From: Nioella aestuarii
Lineage (GTDB): Bacteria > Pseudomonadota > Alphaproteobacteria > Rhodobacterales > Rhodobacteraceae
DNA length: 64,000 bases
Reading direction: 5' to 3'
NCBI RefSeq assembly: GCF_050896395.1
Contig: NZ_JBPBBA010000018.1
Location: 1-64,000 of the forward strand
Shown here: positions 50,390 to 59,232 of the stretch, in pieces
Layout of the letters: every line of letters begins with the position of its first letter
How positions within the stretch are numbered: the stretch's first letter is position 1
The notes under the pieces: generated by a model
Databases searched by the model: none
Seen by the model: only the letters and a program-made list of their open reading frames with translations
What the model was told of the DNA's origin: nothing
Translations under genes and position numbers: made by a program

Positions 50390-50764
50390 ATGGAAAAGGA
50401 CGGCGAACGGGGCTTCTGGCTCCATGATCTTCGGGTTGAGACCGTGCTCGACGGGCGCACACCCGTATGCCGCCATGTAGAGGGCGAAGCGTTCCGGGTG
50501 ATCGGCGAGAACCTCGTCTTCGACCATCCACACAAGGTCTCAATGTATGCGCTGGCCGCCGTTCTGCCCCTGCTTCCCGCCAAGCAACGCCCCACGGACG
50601 AAGACGACTGGATCAGCACCGACGCCGAGGTCGCCTGCCCCGATCCTCATTGTGGCGGGCGGTTCCGCATCATCCGGGAAGGCAAACGCTGGTATGCTCA
50701 TGCCGCGACCACAGGCTTGCCGGATCAGCGCAGCACCCCCTATTGGCAGGAGCCCGGCCAATGA
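50390..50764 (+). CDS. TIGR04076-family protein
   Basis: A 124-residue protein that matches the TIGR04076 family through ENLVFDHPHKVSMYALAAVL, LLPAKQRP and EVACPDPHCGGRFRI; the last has a Cys pair that may bind metal. Function unknown. The same family occurs beside aldo-keto reductases in other bacteria. Its stop overlaps the reductase start by 4 bases. An upstream GTG at 50336 would add 18 residues but lies in the operator. Confidence 0.8.
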   Translation: MEKDGERGFWLHDLRVETVLDGRTPVCRHVEGEAFRVIGENLVFDHPHKVSMYALAAVLPLLPAKQRPTDEDDWISTDAEVACPDPHCGGRFRIIREGKRWYAHAATTGLPDQRSTPYWQEPGQ

Positions 50765-51834
50765 CCGTGGAAACGGCCGATCTTCGCCCCGGGCACCGCA
50801 TTTCCCGCGTGATCAAAGGCGGCTGGCAGTTGGCCGGCGACCATGGCGAGGTGCGCCGCGAACAAGCCATCGCCGATATGGAGGCCTTTCTGGACGCCGG
50901 AATTACCACCTTCGACTGCGCTGATATCTATACCGGCGTTGAGGAAATGATCGGCCATTTCATTGCCGATGTCCGTAACCGGCGGGGGGCAGAGGTGGCC
51001 GACCGCGTCATGGTCCACACCAAGCTGGTGCCGGACCTTGGCCGCTTGGCAGACATCCGCCCCGACGAGGTGGAAGCCATTGTCGACCGGTCGCTGAAAC
51101 GGCTTCAGATCGAACAGATTCCGCTGGTGCAGTTCTACTGGTGGGACATGTCCATCGGCAACGCGGTCGAGGCGCTCGACGTGCTGAAGGACTGCCAGAA
51201 GAACGGAAAAATCGCCAATCTGGGCGCGACCAACTGGAACACGCCGGTGATGGACCGGTTCTGCGATGCGGGCTTCGACGTTGTGTCGGCTCAGGTGCAG
51301 TATTCGGTGCTCGACCGTCGGCCGGCCGGGGCTTTCAGCGAATGGGGGGCGCAGCGCGATGTTCAGATCCTGGCCTATGGCACTCTGGCGGGCGGTTTCC
51401 TGACCGAAAACTGGCTTGGTCAACCCGACCCGGGTTTTGCCTTCGAAAACCGCAGCCTCGTGAAATACCGGCTGATCATCGACGAGTTCGGCCCGTGGGA
51501 GCTGTTCCAGTCGCTGCTGCGAACCTTGCAGGCCATCGGGGACAAGCACGGCGTGGCGCTCTCCTCGGTCGCGACCCGGTGGGTTCTGGATCAGCCTCAG
51601 GTTGCCGCGACCATCGTTGGTGCGCGCTATGCCCGCCACTTGCCCAAGACGCTGGAGGTGTTCGGTTTCGCCCTCGATGCAGAGGATCAGGCGAAGATCA
51701 ATGCAATACTCGCACAGGCAAGCGGCCCGAACGGCCCGGTCTACGGGCTGGAAGGCGATCGCAGCAGCCGTCATGGCCGGATCATGAAGTACAACCTGAA
51801 CACCAACCCCGCAGACAAGGTGCACGGCGCATGA
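50761..51834 (+). CDS. Aldo-keto reductase lacking the catalytic His
   Basis: A 357-residue aldo-keto reductase-fold protein. Asp52, Tyr57 (FDCADIY) and Lys88 (VHTKL) are kept, but the His is replaced by Tyr126 (LVQFYWWDM). It is paralogous to the N-terminal part of the reductase-RidA fusion, which keeps the His. Loss of this His has been linked with altered reaction type in other family members. It is translationally coupled both to TIGR04076 and to the ABC transporter genes, so it acts with the imported compound. Reaction unknown. Confidence 0.85.
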   Translation: MTVETADLRPGHRISRVIKGGWQLAGDHGEVRREQAIADMEAFLDAGITTFDCADIYTGVEEMIGHFIADVRNRRGAEVADRVMVHTKLVPDLGRLADIRPDEVEAIVDRSLKRLQIEQIPLVQFYWWDMSIGNAVEALDVLKDCQKNGKIANLGATNWNTPVMDRFCDAGFDVVSAQVQYSVLDRRPAGAFSEWGAQRDVQILAYGTLAGGFLTENWLGQPDPGFAFENRSLVKYRLIIDEFGPWELFQSLLRTLQAIGDKHGVALSSVATRWVLDQPQVAATIVGARYARHLPKTLEVFGFALDAEDQAKINAILAQASGPNGPVYGLEGDRSSRHGRIMKYNLNTNPADKVHGA

Positions 51835-52598
51835 CAGAGGCCGCCCTCACCCTAAGCGGGCTGACCCGCGATTTTGGCCCATTCCGGGCCGTGGACGGGG
51901 TGACGCTGGATATCCGAAAGGGCAGCATTACAGGGCTGATAGGCCCCAATGGCGCAGGCAAGACCACCTTGTTCAACATGGTGGCAGGAAGCCTCAAACC
52001 CACTGCTGGCACGGTGTCTCTGAACGGGCAGGATATCACCGGCAAACCATCCGAGGCCCTCTTTGGGCTTGGCCTTGCGCGCACCTTCCAGATCCCGCGT
52101 CCCTTTCGGCGGATGAGTGTGCTGGACAACCTGATGCTGGCACCACCCGAACAGGTCGGTGAAACCGTGTCCGGCGCGCTGTTCCGCCGGGGCCGGGTGG
52201 CTGAGCAGGAGCGCAAGCTTCATGCGAAGGCAAAAGAGATCCTAGATTTCGTGACGCTTTCCCACCTTGCGGATCATCCCGCGGGCAAGATCTCGGGCGG
52301 GCAGATGAAACTGCTGGAACTTGGCCGTGCGCTGATGGGCGATCCTTCGGTCATCCTGCTCGATGAACCAGCGGCAGGCGTCAACCCGTCGCTGACCAAT
52401 ATTCTGATCGACCGGATCGAACAACTGAACCGCCGTGGCGTGACTTTCGTGGTGATCGAGCACGATATGGATTTCGTGATGCGCCACTGCGACCCGGTGA
52501 TTGCGCTGGCCGAAGGCAAGGTCATGTTCCAGGGCACCGCAGATGAGGCCAAGTCGAATCCCGACCTGCTAGAGGCATATCTGGGGGCCCCCGCATGA
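51831..52598 (+). CDS. Liv-type ABC transporter ATP-binding protein (LivG-like)
   Basis: A 255-residue ABC ATPase of the branched-chain amino acid/amide class. Walker A GPNGAGKTT, signature ISGGQMKLLE, Walker B VILLDEPAAGVNP and the switch His in VIEHDMDF are all intact. It starts at ATG 51831, overlapping the reductase stop, and overlaps the second ATPase by 4 bases. It works with LivF-like, LivH/M-like permeases and the binding protein as one importer. Substrate unknown. Confidence 0.92.
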   Translation: MTEAALTLSGLTRDFGPFRAVDGVTLDIRKGSITGLIGPNGAGKTTLFNMVAGSLKPTAGTVSLNGQDITGKPSEALFGLGLARTFQIPRPFRRMSVLDNLMLAPPEQVGETVSGALFRRGRVAEQERKLHAKAKEILDFVTLSHLADHPAGKISGGQMKLLELGRALMGDPSVILLDEPAAGVNPSLTNILIDRIEQLNRRGVTFVVIEHDMDFVMRHCDPVIALAEGKVMFQGTADEAKSNPDLLEAYLGAPA

Positions 52599-53317
52599 CC
52601 GCGCTGCGCATCGAAAATCTGGAAGCAGGCTATGTCCGAGACCTGCCCATTCTGCGCAACGTGAACCTGACCGCAGAGCACGCAAAGCTGACCGTGATCA
52701 TCGGGCCGAACGGGGCCGGGAAATCGACGCTGATAAAGGCGATTGCAGGTCTTGTGCCGGTCAGCGCCGGGCGCGTGATGCTGGGAGAGGCTGACATCAC
52801 CGGCCTGCGCCCGGACCTGATGGGCGCGCATGGGTTGGCCTATGTGCCGCAGACCGACAACATCTTCCGCCACCTGACGATCCGCGAGAACCTTATGCTG
52901 GTCCTGCGCCGGGCATCTGACAGAGCAACCCGGCTGGATGAGTTGTACGATCTTTTCCCGGCGCTGCGCGACAAGCGGACGGAGCGCGCAGGCGCTTTGT
53001 CGGGCGGACAGCGGCAGATGCTGGCCGTTGCCATGGCACTGGCGAACCGGCCTTCGGTCATGTTGCTTGATGAGCCTTCCGCTGGCCTGTCGCCAAAGAT
53101 CGCGGGCGAGGTGCTGGACCTGACGCGCAGCCTGACCGATCAGGGGGTGACGGTGCTGCTGGTCGAGCAGAACGTGAAGCAGGCCCTGCGCGTGGCTGAT
53201 CACTGCTATATCCTTGCAGAAGGGCGCAATCAGGTTGACGGGCCAGCATCGCAGATCGCCTCAGACCCGGTGGTGGGCGAGATATACCTAGGCGGTAAGC
53301 GGATGGTGCCGTCATGA
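52595..53317 (+). CDS. Liv-type ABC transporter ATP-binding protein (LivF-like)
   Basis: A 240-residue ATPase. Walker A GPNGAGKST, signature LSGGQRQML, Walker B VMLLDEPSAGLSP and the switch region VLLVEQNVKQAL mark the LivF subfamily. It pairs with the LivG-like ATPase. Overlaps of 4 bases on both sides show translational coupling across the transporter operon. Confidence 0.92.
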   Translation: MTALRIENLEAGYVRDLPILRNVNLTAEHAKLTVIIGPNGAGKSTLIKAIAGLVPVSAGRVMLGEADITGLRPDLMGAHGLAYVPQTDNIFRHLTIRENLMLVLRRASDRATRLDELYDLFPALRDKRTERAGALSGGQRQMLAVAMALANRPSVMLLDEPSAGLSPKIAGEVLDLTRSLTDQGVTVLLVEQNVKQALRVADHCYILAEGRNQVDGPASQIASDPVVGEIYLGGKRMVPS

Positions 53318-54228
53318 TCCAAAGCGTTCTAGACGGCATCCTGACGGGGGCGATCATCTCGCTCGGTGCGATCGGCCTGACCCTGATCATGCATATGCTT
53401 CGCTTTGCCAATTTCGCCTATTCGGAACTGCTGGCCATCGGCGCCTATGCGGCGCTGGTCTTCGACCGGCTTTTCTCAGCACTGGTTCCGGTGCTGGACG
53501 AAGCGTTCGCCCCACTGACCCTGACCGGAGCTCTGGCCCTGTCGATGGTGATTGCGATGATCTTGACGGGGCTGTCCGCCGTGATCATCGACTGGCTGGT
53601 GTTCCGCCGCATCCGGCAAAAGGCCGACCCTCTGTCGATGGTCTTTGCCAGTTTCGGCGTGGCGCTGATCATCCGCAACGTGATCGTTCTGATCTTCGGT
53701 CATCACGCACAGCTCTATTCGCAGGAGATCGCCCGCGCCCATATTCTCAGCTTCGATCCGCTCATCCTGATCAAGCCCGACCAGGTTTTCGTGCTGGTGC
53801 TGGCGCTGGTGCTTATGATGGCATTGCACCTTGTTCTGACTCGCACAACCTTCGGTTTCGCACTACGGGCTGTCGCAGAAAATCCTGCACTGGCGCAGGT
53901 TGCAGGTGTGCGGCTGTCGACGGTGATCGCGGCTGTCTGGATCATTGCAGGCGGGCTGTCGGCGGCGGCGGGCACCCTCTACGCGCTGACCAACCAGCTC
54001 AACCCCATGATCGGTCCGGTCTTCCTGCTTCCCGTCTTCGCAGCGACGATCGTGGGGGGCATTGGCAGCGTTTACGGTGCGGTTCTGGGCGGCTTCATCG
54101 TCGGCATCGCTTCGGGGTTGGCCTTGATGGTCCTGCCTGCCGGTTACGCCCCTGCGATGCCTTTCCTGATCATCCTGGCCGTTTTGTTGATCCGCCCGCA
54201 GGGCCTGTTTGGCGAGGAACAACAATGA
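53314..54228 (+). CDS. Liv-type ABC transporter permease (LivH-like)
   Basis: A 304-residue inner-membrane permease with about eight helices. The family region from AVAENPALAQVAGVRLSTVI to GGIGSVYGAVLGGFIVG is intact and includes the ATPase-contact loop. It forms the channel with the LivM-like protein. It overlaps both neighbours by 4 bases. Confidence 0.92.
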   Translation: MIQSVLDGILTGAIISLGAIGLTLIMHMLRFANFAYSELLAIGAYAALVFDRLFSALVPVLDEAFAPLTLTGALALSMVIAMILTGLSAVIIDWLVFRRIRQKADPLSMVFASFGVALIIRNVIVLIFGHHAQLYSQEIARAHILSFDPLILIKPDQVFVLVLALVLMMALHLVLTRTTFGFALRAVAENPALAQVAGVRLSTVIAAVWIIAGGLSAAAGTLYALTNQLNPMIGPVFLLPVFAATIVGGIGSVYGAVLGGFIVGIASGLALMVLPAGYAPAMPFLIILAVLLIRPQGLFGEEQQ

Positions 54229-55202
54229 TCGGTGTCGTGTCTTACCTGACCTTCTTTCTGACCATGGCCGGCATCATGGCGATCATCACGCTCGGGCTGA
54301 ACCTGCAATGGGGGTACACGGGCCTTTTCAACGGGGGTGTCGTGGCCTTCTTCGGGGCAGGCGCATACGGCACGATGATCCTGGGTGGCCGGGCCGAGCC
54401 GGGCCAGTTCGGCGGCTTTGAGCAGCCCTACTTGGTCGCGTTCTTCGGTGGTATCCTGTTGGCGGCGGCGTTGGCATGGGTGGTCGGGCTGCTGACGCTG
54501 CGACTGAGGCACGACTATCTTGCCATTTCCACCTTCGGTGTGGCCGTGGCGCTGGAATCGCTCGCGCGCAATTCCCAGTGGTTGACTGGCGGCGCGCGTG
54601 GCCTGCGCGGTTTCCCCCGACCGTTGGAATCCCTCGTCGCCGACAACTTCACCTATGGTATCGTCTTTCTTGCGCTGGTCCTGATCGTTCTCGGCCTTGT
54701 CTGGTGGGGGATCGAGCGGCTGGTGCATTCTCCGTTCGGTCGTGCCCTGCGTGCGATCCGGGAAGACGAAACCGCGGCACGCGCATTAGGCAAGAGCCCG
54801 GCACGCCTGCGTCTTTGGTCGCTGGTCATCGGGGCCGCGATCATGGGCGCAGCTGGCAGTCTCTACGTGTCCTACACCGCTTTCGTCAGCCCGCAGGACC
54901 TGCTGCCGATCCTGACCTTCCAGGTCTGGGCCATGCTGATCGTGGGCGGCGCGGGCAACAATCGCGGAGCGGTTCTGGGCGCGGTGCTGATCTGGGGTGT
55001 CTGGACCACCAGCGGTTTCGCCCTGACGCGGCTCGCCCCTGAGTCCATGCAACTCGACGCCGGGTCGATTCAGTATATCCTGATCGGTACGCTGATCGTT
55101 TCCATGCTGCTCTGGCGGCCCGAGGGGCTGCTACCAGAACGAATTTCCACCAACCGAACAACGACGGCCGGCAAGGCCGCACCCACATCCAACAAGGAGT
55201 AG
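54225..55202 (+). CDS. Liv-type ABC transporter permease (LivM-like)
   Basis: A 325-residue permease with about ten helices. The opening NLQWGYTGLFNGGVVAFFGAGAY and the coupling region AIREDETAARALGKSPARLR are typical of LivM. A short Thr/Ala-rich tail follows the last helix. It completes the transmembrane part of the importer and ends 7 bases before the binding-protein gene. Confidence 0.92.
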   Translation: MIGVVSYLTFFLTMAGIMAIITLGLNLQWGYTGLFNGGVVAFFGAGAYGTMILGGRAEPGQFGGFEQPYLVAFFGGILLAAALAWVVGLLTLRLRHDYLAISTFGVAVALESLARNSQWLTGGARGLRGFPRPLESLVADNFTYGIVFLALVLIVLGLVWWGIERLVHSPFGRALRAIREDETAARALGKSPARLRLWSLVIGAAIMGAAGSLYVSYTAFVSPQDLLPILTFQVWAMLIVGGAGNNRGAVLGAVLIWGVWTTSGFALTRLAPESMQLDAGSIQYILIGTLIVSMLLWRPEGLLPERISTNRTTTAGKAAPTSNKE

Positions 55203-55209
55203 ACTGACC

Positions 55210-56469
55210 ATGAAACGGTATATTCTCGGACTGACTGGCGCCTCGGCGCTGGCACTAGGGCTTCAGGCGGGCGCGGCTCTCGCGCAGGACTGTAGCGTCA
55301 ATGTCGGCACACTTTACCCGACTTCGGTCGACTGGGGCCGCCCAATTGCGGAAACCGCGCTTTGGGTTGGCGACATGATCAACGAAGCCGGTGGCATCGA
55401 CGGCTGCGAGGTCAACATGATCCTGCGCGATGACCAGAACGATGGCCGCGTTGGCGTCGATGCGGCTCGCGCTCTGGTCGATATCGATCAGGTGCAACTT
55501 CTGATCGGCACGGTGTCCTCTGGCATCACCATTCCGATCCTGACCTCGGTCACAGCACCTGCGGGCGTTATGCAGATGTCTTGCTGTTCGTCCTCGACCC
55601 GGTTGACGGAAATCGCGGCCTCTGGTGAAGCGCGTGGCCTGTGGTTCCGCACCTTTGCCACCGCAGACGTTCAGGCGGCAGTGGCCGCGATGCTGGCGCG
55701 TGATGCGGGCATCGAAAGCATTACCGTCGTCTACAAGAACGACGACTGGGGGCAGGATATCGGCCGTATGGCCGCTGCGGCGTTCGAGGCCGTTGGCATC
55801 GAGGTTCATGCGTCCATTGCCCTGAACGATGGTCAGCCCAGCTACCGGGCCGAGGCGACGCAGGCCCTGCGGGACCAGCCCGGCGCGCTCTACCTTGCGC
55901 TATATCCGACCGAAGGGATTTCCTTCGTGCGGGAGTGGCTGGGCCTGGGGGGTACATCGGTCATGATCGCGGCGAACTCCCTGCGGTCTGACGACTTCCG
56001 CACCACTGTCGGCCTCGCCAATCTTGGCGATTTCATCGGCACCGACACCTCCAGCCCCCGCGTCCCAAGCGCCGAGGCCTTCGTTGACGCCTACGCCGCC
56101 CATTTCGGCGCAGCGCCCAGCGGTCCGGGCCTGTCCAACAGCTTCGACGCTGCTGCGATTGCGCTTTTGGCCTACCACGCGGCTGGCCGCGACGCGACGG
56201 GCACGGAGATTGCTGCTCAGGTGCCTCGTGTCACTGACCCAGATGGTGAAGCCATCCCGGCCACGGTCGAAGGATTTGCTCAGGCCATGGCGATCCTCTC
56301 CGAAGGCGGATCGGTGTCCTATCAGGGCGCAACCGGGGCTGTGACATTCGACGCCAACGGCAATGTTTCGGCTCCCGCTGTGTCCTGGGTCTTTGATGAC
56401 AGCGGCATGACCGAACAGCGCTATATCTCGCTGGAAGAAGTGTCTGCCTTCATGGCGTCCATCCAGTAA
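55210..56469 (+). CDS. Liv-type ABC transporter substrate-binding protein
   Basis: A 419-residue periplasmic protein: signal peptide (about residues 1-25, ending AALAQ), then a type I periplasmic-binding fold close to amide/urea/branched-chain binders. The segments VGTLYPTSVDWGRPIAETAL and VYKNDDWGQD are seen. Two consecutive Cys (SCCSSST) lie in the likely ligand pocket. The ligand cannot be read from sequence, but coupling to hydantoinase-type and aldo-keto genes suggests a nitrogen-containing ring or amide compound. A hairpin follows the gene. Confidence 0.9.
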   Translation: MKRYILGLTGASALALGLQAGAALAQDCSVNVGTLYPTSVDWGRPIAETALWVGDMINEAGGIDGCEVNMILRDDQNDGRVGVDAARALVDIDQVQLLIGTVSSGITIPILTSVTAPAGVMQMSCCSSSTRLTEIAASGEARGLWFRTFATADVQAAVAAMLARDAGIESITVVYKNDDWGQDIGRMAAAAFEAVGIEVHASIALNDGQPSYRAEATQALRDQPGALYLALYPTEGISFVREWLGLGGTSVMIAANSLRSDDFRTTVGLANLGDFIGTDTSSPRVPSAEAFVDAYAAHFGAAPSGPGLSNSFDAAAIALLAYHAAGRDATGTEIAAQVPRVTDPDGEAIPATVEGFAQAMAILSEGGSVSYQGATGAVTFDANGNVSAPAVSWVFDDSGMTEQRYISLEEVSAFMASIQ

Positions 56470-56485
56470 ATGCGACACCGCCCCT

Positions 56486-56502
56486 GCCCCAAGCTTTGGG
56501 GC
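56486..56502 (+). terminator. Hairpin after the binding-protein gene
   Basis: GCCCCAA-GCT-TTGGGGC, a perfect 7-base stem, 17 bases after the stop. No T-run; it may lower read-through into the dehydrogenase gene or stabilise the binding-protein message. Confidence 0.5.
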
Positions 56503-56518
56503 CGGGGCCTTGCCCACC

Positions 56519-57205
56519 ATGCCAAGCGATCCCATCACAGTCTCACTGATCGGCAAAGGCCGGATCGGAGCGCAAGTCGCTCGTGGTCTCAACGATCTGC
56601 CGGGTTATCAGCTGGTTGCGGTCGTGGGACGGCATGATGATGATCTTCCATCGGCCCGGTTGACCATTGATGCTGCCGGTCCCCAGGCCCTTCGCCGCCA
56701 CGGGGCCGCCGCGTTAAGCACCGGAGATCTTTGGACAGTCGGTGCAGCCGCCCTGATCGACCCGGTTCTGCGTGAACAGCTGCAAGCGACTGCGTTACGC
56801 AAGCGGCATAAGCTCTGCCTCTTCACAGACTGGATCTCGGGGCCGACCCTATGCCCACCCAGCCTGACATCACGGCTCTTCATTCGGCAATTTAGCCCGA
56901 CACTTTCCGACAATCCCGGCGTGTTGTTTCGTGGCCCGTTAAGTGAGGCAGCCGCCCGGTTCCCGGACCAACTGAACACTGCCACTGCCGCAGCGATCTG
57001 CGGCCCCGGAATAGACGCGACGCATGTAACCCTGACCGCAACTCCAAAGGGTGGCGCTCACAGGATCGCGGCTCGTTTCGTGATGCCGGGCCAGACCATC
57101 CGAACAGAGGTGCGCTTTGACGGCACCGGGCCACATCCGGTTGCATCCGCTATTCTGGCGGCGCTTGCCCGCCGGGCGGAACCGGTTTCAATCGGTGGAT
57201 GGTGA
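56519..57205 (+). CDS. Aspartate-dehydrogenase-like protein
   Basis: A 228-residue protein with an N-terminal nucleotide-binding fold (VSLIGKGRIGAQVARGL) and a C-terminal domain like the NadX/L-aspartate dehydrogenase family (NTATAAAICGPGIDATHVTL). Such enzymes interconvert aspartate and iminoaspartate/oxaloacetate with NAD(P). ATG 56519 is the probable start; a TTG at 56510 is possible. It is the last gene of the plus-strand run and converges on the DapA-family gene. Releasing ammonia from an amino acid product of the pathway is a reasonable guess. Confidence 0.65.
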   Translation: MPSDPITVSLIGKGRIGAQVARGLNDLPGYQLVAVVGRHDDDLPSARLTIDAAGPQALRRHGAAALSTGDLWTVGAAALIDPVLREQLQATALRKRHKLCLFTDWISGPTLCPPSLTSRLFIRQFSPTLSDNPGVLFRGPLSEAAARFPDQLNTATAAAICGPGIDATHVTLTATPKGGAHRIAARFVMPGQTIRTEVRFDGTGPHPVASAILAALARRAEPVSIGGW

Positions 57206-57252
57206 GATCCCACCAGGCAGATCCGTCCTGGATTGAACGGCCCGGCCAGCCG

Positions 57253-58170
57253 CTAAAGGCCCAATGCCTCCAGTCGCCGCGCCTGTCGCACAGCAAGCGC
57301 GTCGATTTCGGAAACTGCTGCCTTGCTTAGCCCCGCTCCGGGTTTGCGTACTGTCGGATGCGCAATGATCCCCTGTTTCGCAAGCGAATACTTGCGGATC
57401 GCAAGGCCCATACCAGGCTGGGATTCATATCGGATCATGGGCATGTAGGCATCGAAAATATCCCTTGCCCGTTCCAGATCGCCGCCAGAGAAAGCAGAGA
57501 TTACCTGCGCCATCATCTCTGGATAGCCAAAGCCGGTCATGGCGCCGTCTGCGCCCCTTAGCAGCTCCTCCAGAAGATACATGCCGCCATTTCCACACAG
57601 GATCGAAATCCGGCGCGATTCGGCGTCAGAGGCCGCGCGCAGGGCAGAAATCTTCTCGAGTCCGGGCCAATCCTCGTGCTTGAGCATGACGCAAGTCGGG
57701 CAATCCTCCACGATCCGCAAGATGACAGAGGCAGAGATCTTGACGCCCGTGGCCAATGGAAAATCCTGCAAGACAAAGGGAATGTCGCCAAGCGTTTCGG
57801 CCGTGTTGTGGAAGTAGCTGATGATCTGGTCATCGGTCTGCAACCCCATGGGCGGCGATACCATGACCCCTGCGGCCCCTGCCTCCATCGCTTCCTGCCC
57901 AAGCGCCTTCATTGCGGCAAACCCCGAAGCAGAGACACCCACGATTACCGGCACCGCGCAGCGAGATGTCACTCGACGTATGACAGCAACGGATTCATCG
58001 GCAGACAGCTTGCCGGCCTCACCCATCATGCCAAGGATCGTCAGACCGTTTGCCCCGCGCCCGATATAGGCATCCACCATCCGGTCGATGCTATCGAAAT
58101 CAATCGCTCCATCGGGCAGAAAAGGGGTGGCGGCGATGGTGAAGACGCCGGAAGTGGTTTCATCAAGCAT
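57253..58170 (-). CDS. Atypical dihydrodipicolinate-synthase-family protein
   Basis: A 305-residue (beta/alpha)8 aldolase/lyase of the DapA family. The Schiff-base Lys164 (VMLKHEDWPG) is present. Two hallmark motifs are changed: GTTGE is GMMGE (47-51) and the YNVP Tyr motif is QDFP (135-138). Pyruvate binding of the DapA kind is thus unlikely, and a different keto substrate or hydratase/lyase role is more probable. It overlaps the racemase gene by 8 bases at its start and is the last gene of the minus-strand run from the hydantoinase. Confidence 0.8.
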   Translation of the reverse strand: MLDETTSGVFTIAATPFLPDGAIDFDSIDRMVDAYIGRGANGLTILGMMGEAGKLSADESVAVIRRVTSRCAVPVIVGVSASGFAAMKALGQEAMEAGAAGVMVSPPMGLQTDDQIISYFHNTAETLGDIPFVLQDFPLATGVKISASVILRIVEDCPTCVMLKHEDWPGLEKISALRAASDAESRRISILCGNGGMYLLEELLRGADGAMTGFGYPEMMAQVISAFSGGDLERARDIFDAYMPMIRYESQPGMGLAIRKYSLAKQGIIAHPTVRKPGAGLSKAAVSEIDALAVRQARRLEALGL

Positions 58171-58843
58171 CGCGCTGCTCCCTTGGTCTGTGGCTCATCT
58201 TCAAGGCGATCTGGCCCAAGGCCATGCTGACAGCCGCTTGGCAGGGTTCCACCACGGGCAAGCCGGTTTCCGCCTCCAACTCTGTTCGGAAACCCGCCAT
58301 TCCGGCGCATCCCATGATCAGCACATCCGCCCCATCATCGTCCCGCAGGCGTTTGCCCGCGTCGATCATCGCACCCAGCGTCCGGTCCTTGTTCGCAAGC
58401 TCCGCAACACCAAGCCCCAGGGCCCGATCCCCCGCCAGCCGTTCCATGACGCCCATGGCCCCGAATGCCCGCAAATGGCGGGGAATGGATGCAGATAGAA
58501 TAGCGATGACGCCGAAGCGCTGGCCGAGTGTCAGCGCCGTCATGACTGCCGCTTCCTGGATACCGACCACTGGCAGCGCAGTCTGATGTCGCAGGGCATG
58601 TAGCCCGGGATCACCGAAACAAGCGATGACATAGCCCGCAGCATCGCGCTGATCGGCGGCCAGTTTCAGCATCGGCGCGATCGTCAGGTCCGCTTGCATC
58701 TGGTTCTCGATGCCCGGTGGCCCCTCGGCAAGGGTAAGACACCTTATCGGAGTTCCGAAGCGACGCAGCGGATCTATGGCGGCGTCAATACCGTCGGTAA
58801 CGGCCTGAGAGGAATTGGGGTTGATGACGATGAGTGACGTCAT
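58163..58843 (-). CDS. Hydantoin-racemase-like protein
   Basis: A 226-residue Asp/Glu/hydantoin racemase-family protein with the hydantoin-racemase opening INPNSS and both Cys motifs (IACFGDPGL and IMGCAGMAG). Hydantoin racemases invert 5-substituted hydantoins. It overlaps the VOC gene by 4 bases and the DapA-family gene by 8. Together with the upstream hydantoinase this supports a hydantoin- or ureide-like substrate. Confidence 0.85.
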   Translation of the reverse strand: MTSLIVINPNSSQAVTDGIDAAIDPLRRFGTPIRCLTLAEGPPGIENQMQADLTIAPMLKLAADQRDAAGYVIACFGDPGLHALRHQTALPVVGIQEAAVMTALTLGQRFGVIAILSASIPRHLRAFGAMGVMERLAGDRALGLGVAELANKDRTLGAMIDAGKRLRDDDGADVLIMGCAGMAGFRTELEAETGLPVVEPCQAAVSMALGQIALKMSHRPREQRDA

Positions 58844-59232
58844 GCGCCGGGCCTGGTCGCGGACTGGATCTCGATCTGGTAGCCCTCGGGATCGTTGAAG
58901 ACAAACGCACGAATGCCGATCTCGTCATTGACGAACAGCTCTGACAGATTGTCCAGCTTTTCTGCCTGCGCATATGCGTACCAGGCATCAACCGAAGGCA
59001 CGCGGATACAAAGTTGGACGGGCTTGTCCGCAGTCCATTTGTTCATGCCCCGCGCCTCATCCACCAGGCCGACATGGGCACCAGGGCAGATCCTGTAGAT
59101 CTTGCACCAGCCCTGATCAATGGCGAGAGGCAGGCCAAGGATATCCTCGTAAAACCGCATGGCTGCTGGCAAATCCCGATAGTAGAAAAAGGTGATCGCC
59201 AGGTCGTTGGCGGTCTCTGGCCGGTTCATCAT
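58840..59232 (-). CDS. VOC/glyoxalase-fold protein
   Basis: A 130-residue vicinal-oxygen-chelate protein with paired beta-alpha-beta modules (ITFFYYRDLPAAMRFYEDIL, then IGIRAFVFNDPEGYQIEIQS). The conserved Glu near the end could bind metal. It may act as an isomerase, dioxygenase or a binding protein. ATG 59232 overlaps the hydantoinase stop; the longer open frame runs back into that gene. Confidence 0.8.
   Translation of the reverse strand: MMNRPETANDLAITFFYYRDLPAAMRFYEDILGLPLAIDQGWCKIYRICPGAHVGLVDEARGMNKWTADKPVQLCIRVPSVDAWYAYAQAEKLDNLSELFVNDEIGIRAFVFNDPEGYQIEIQSATRPGA

Noticed and set aside
51141..51830. Upstream extension of the LivG-like frame through the second aldo-keto reductase
   Set aside because: It is out of frame with the reductase, whose motifs are intact; the ATG at 51831 overlapping the reductase stop is the proper start.
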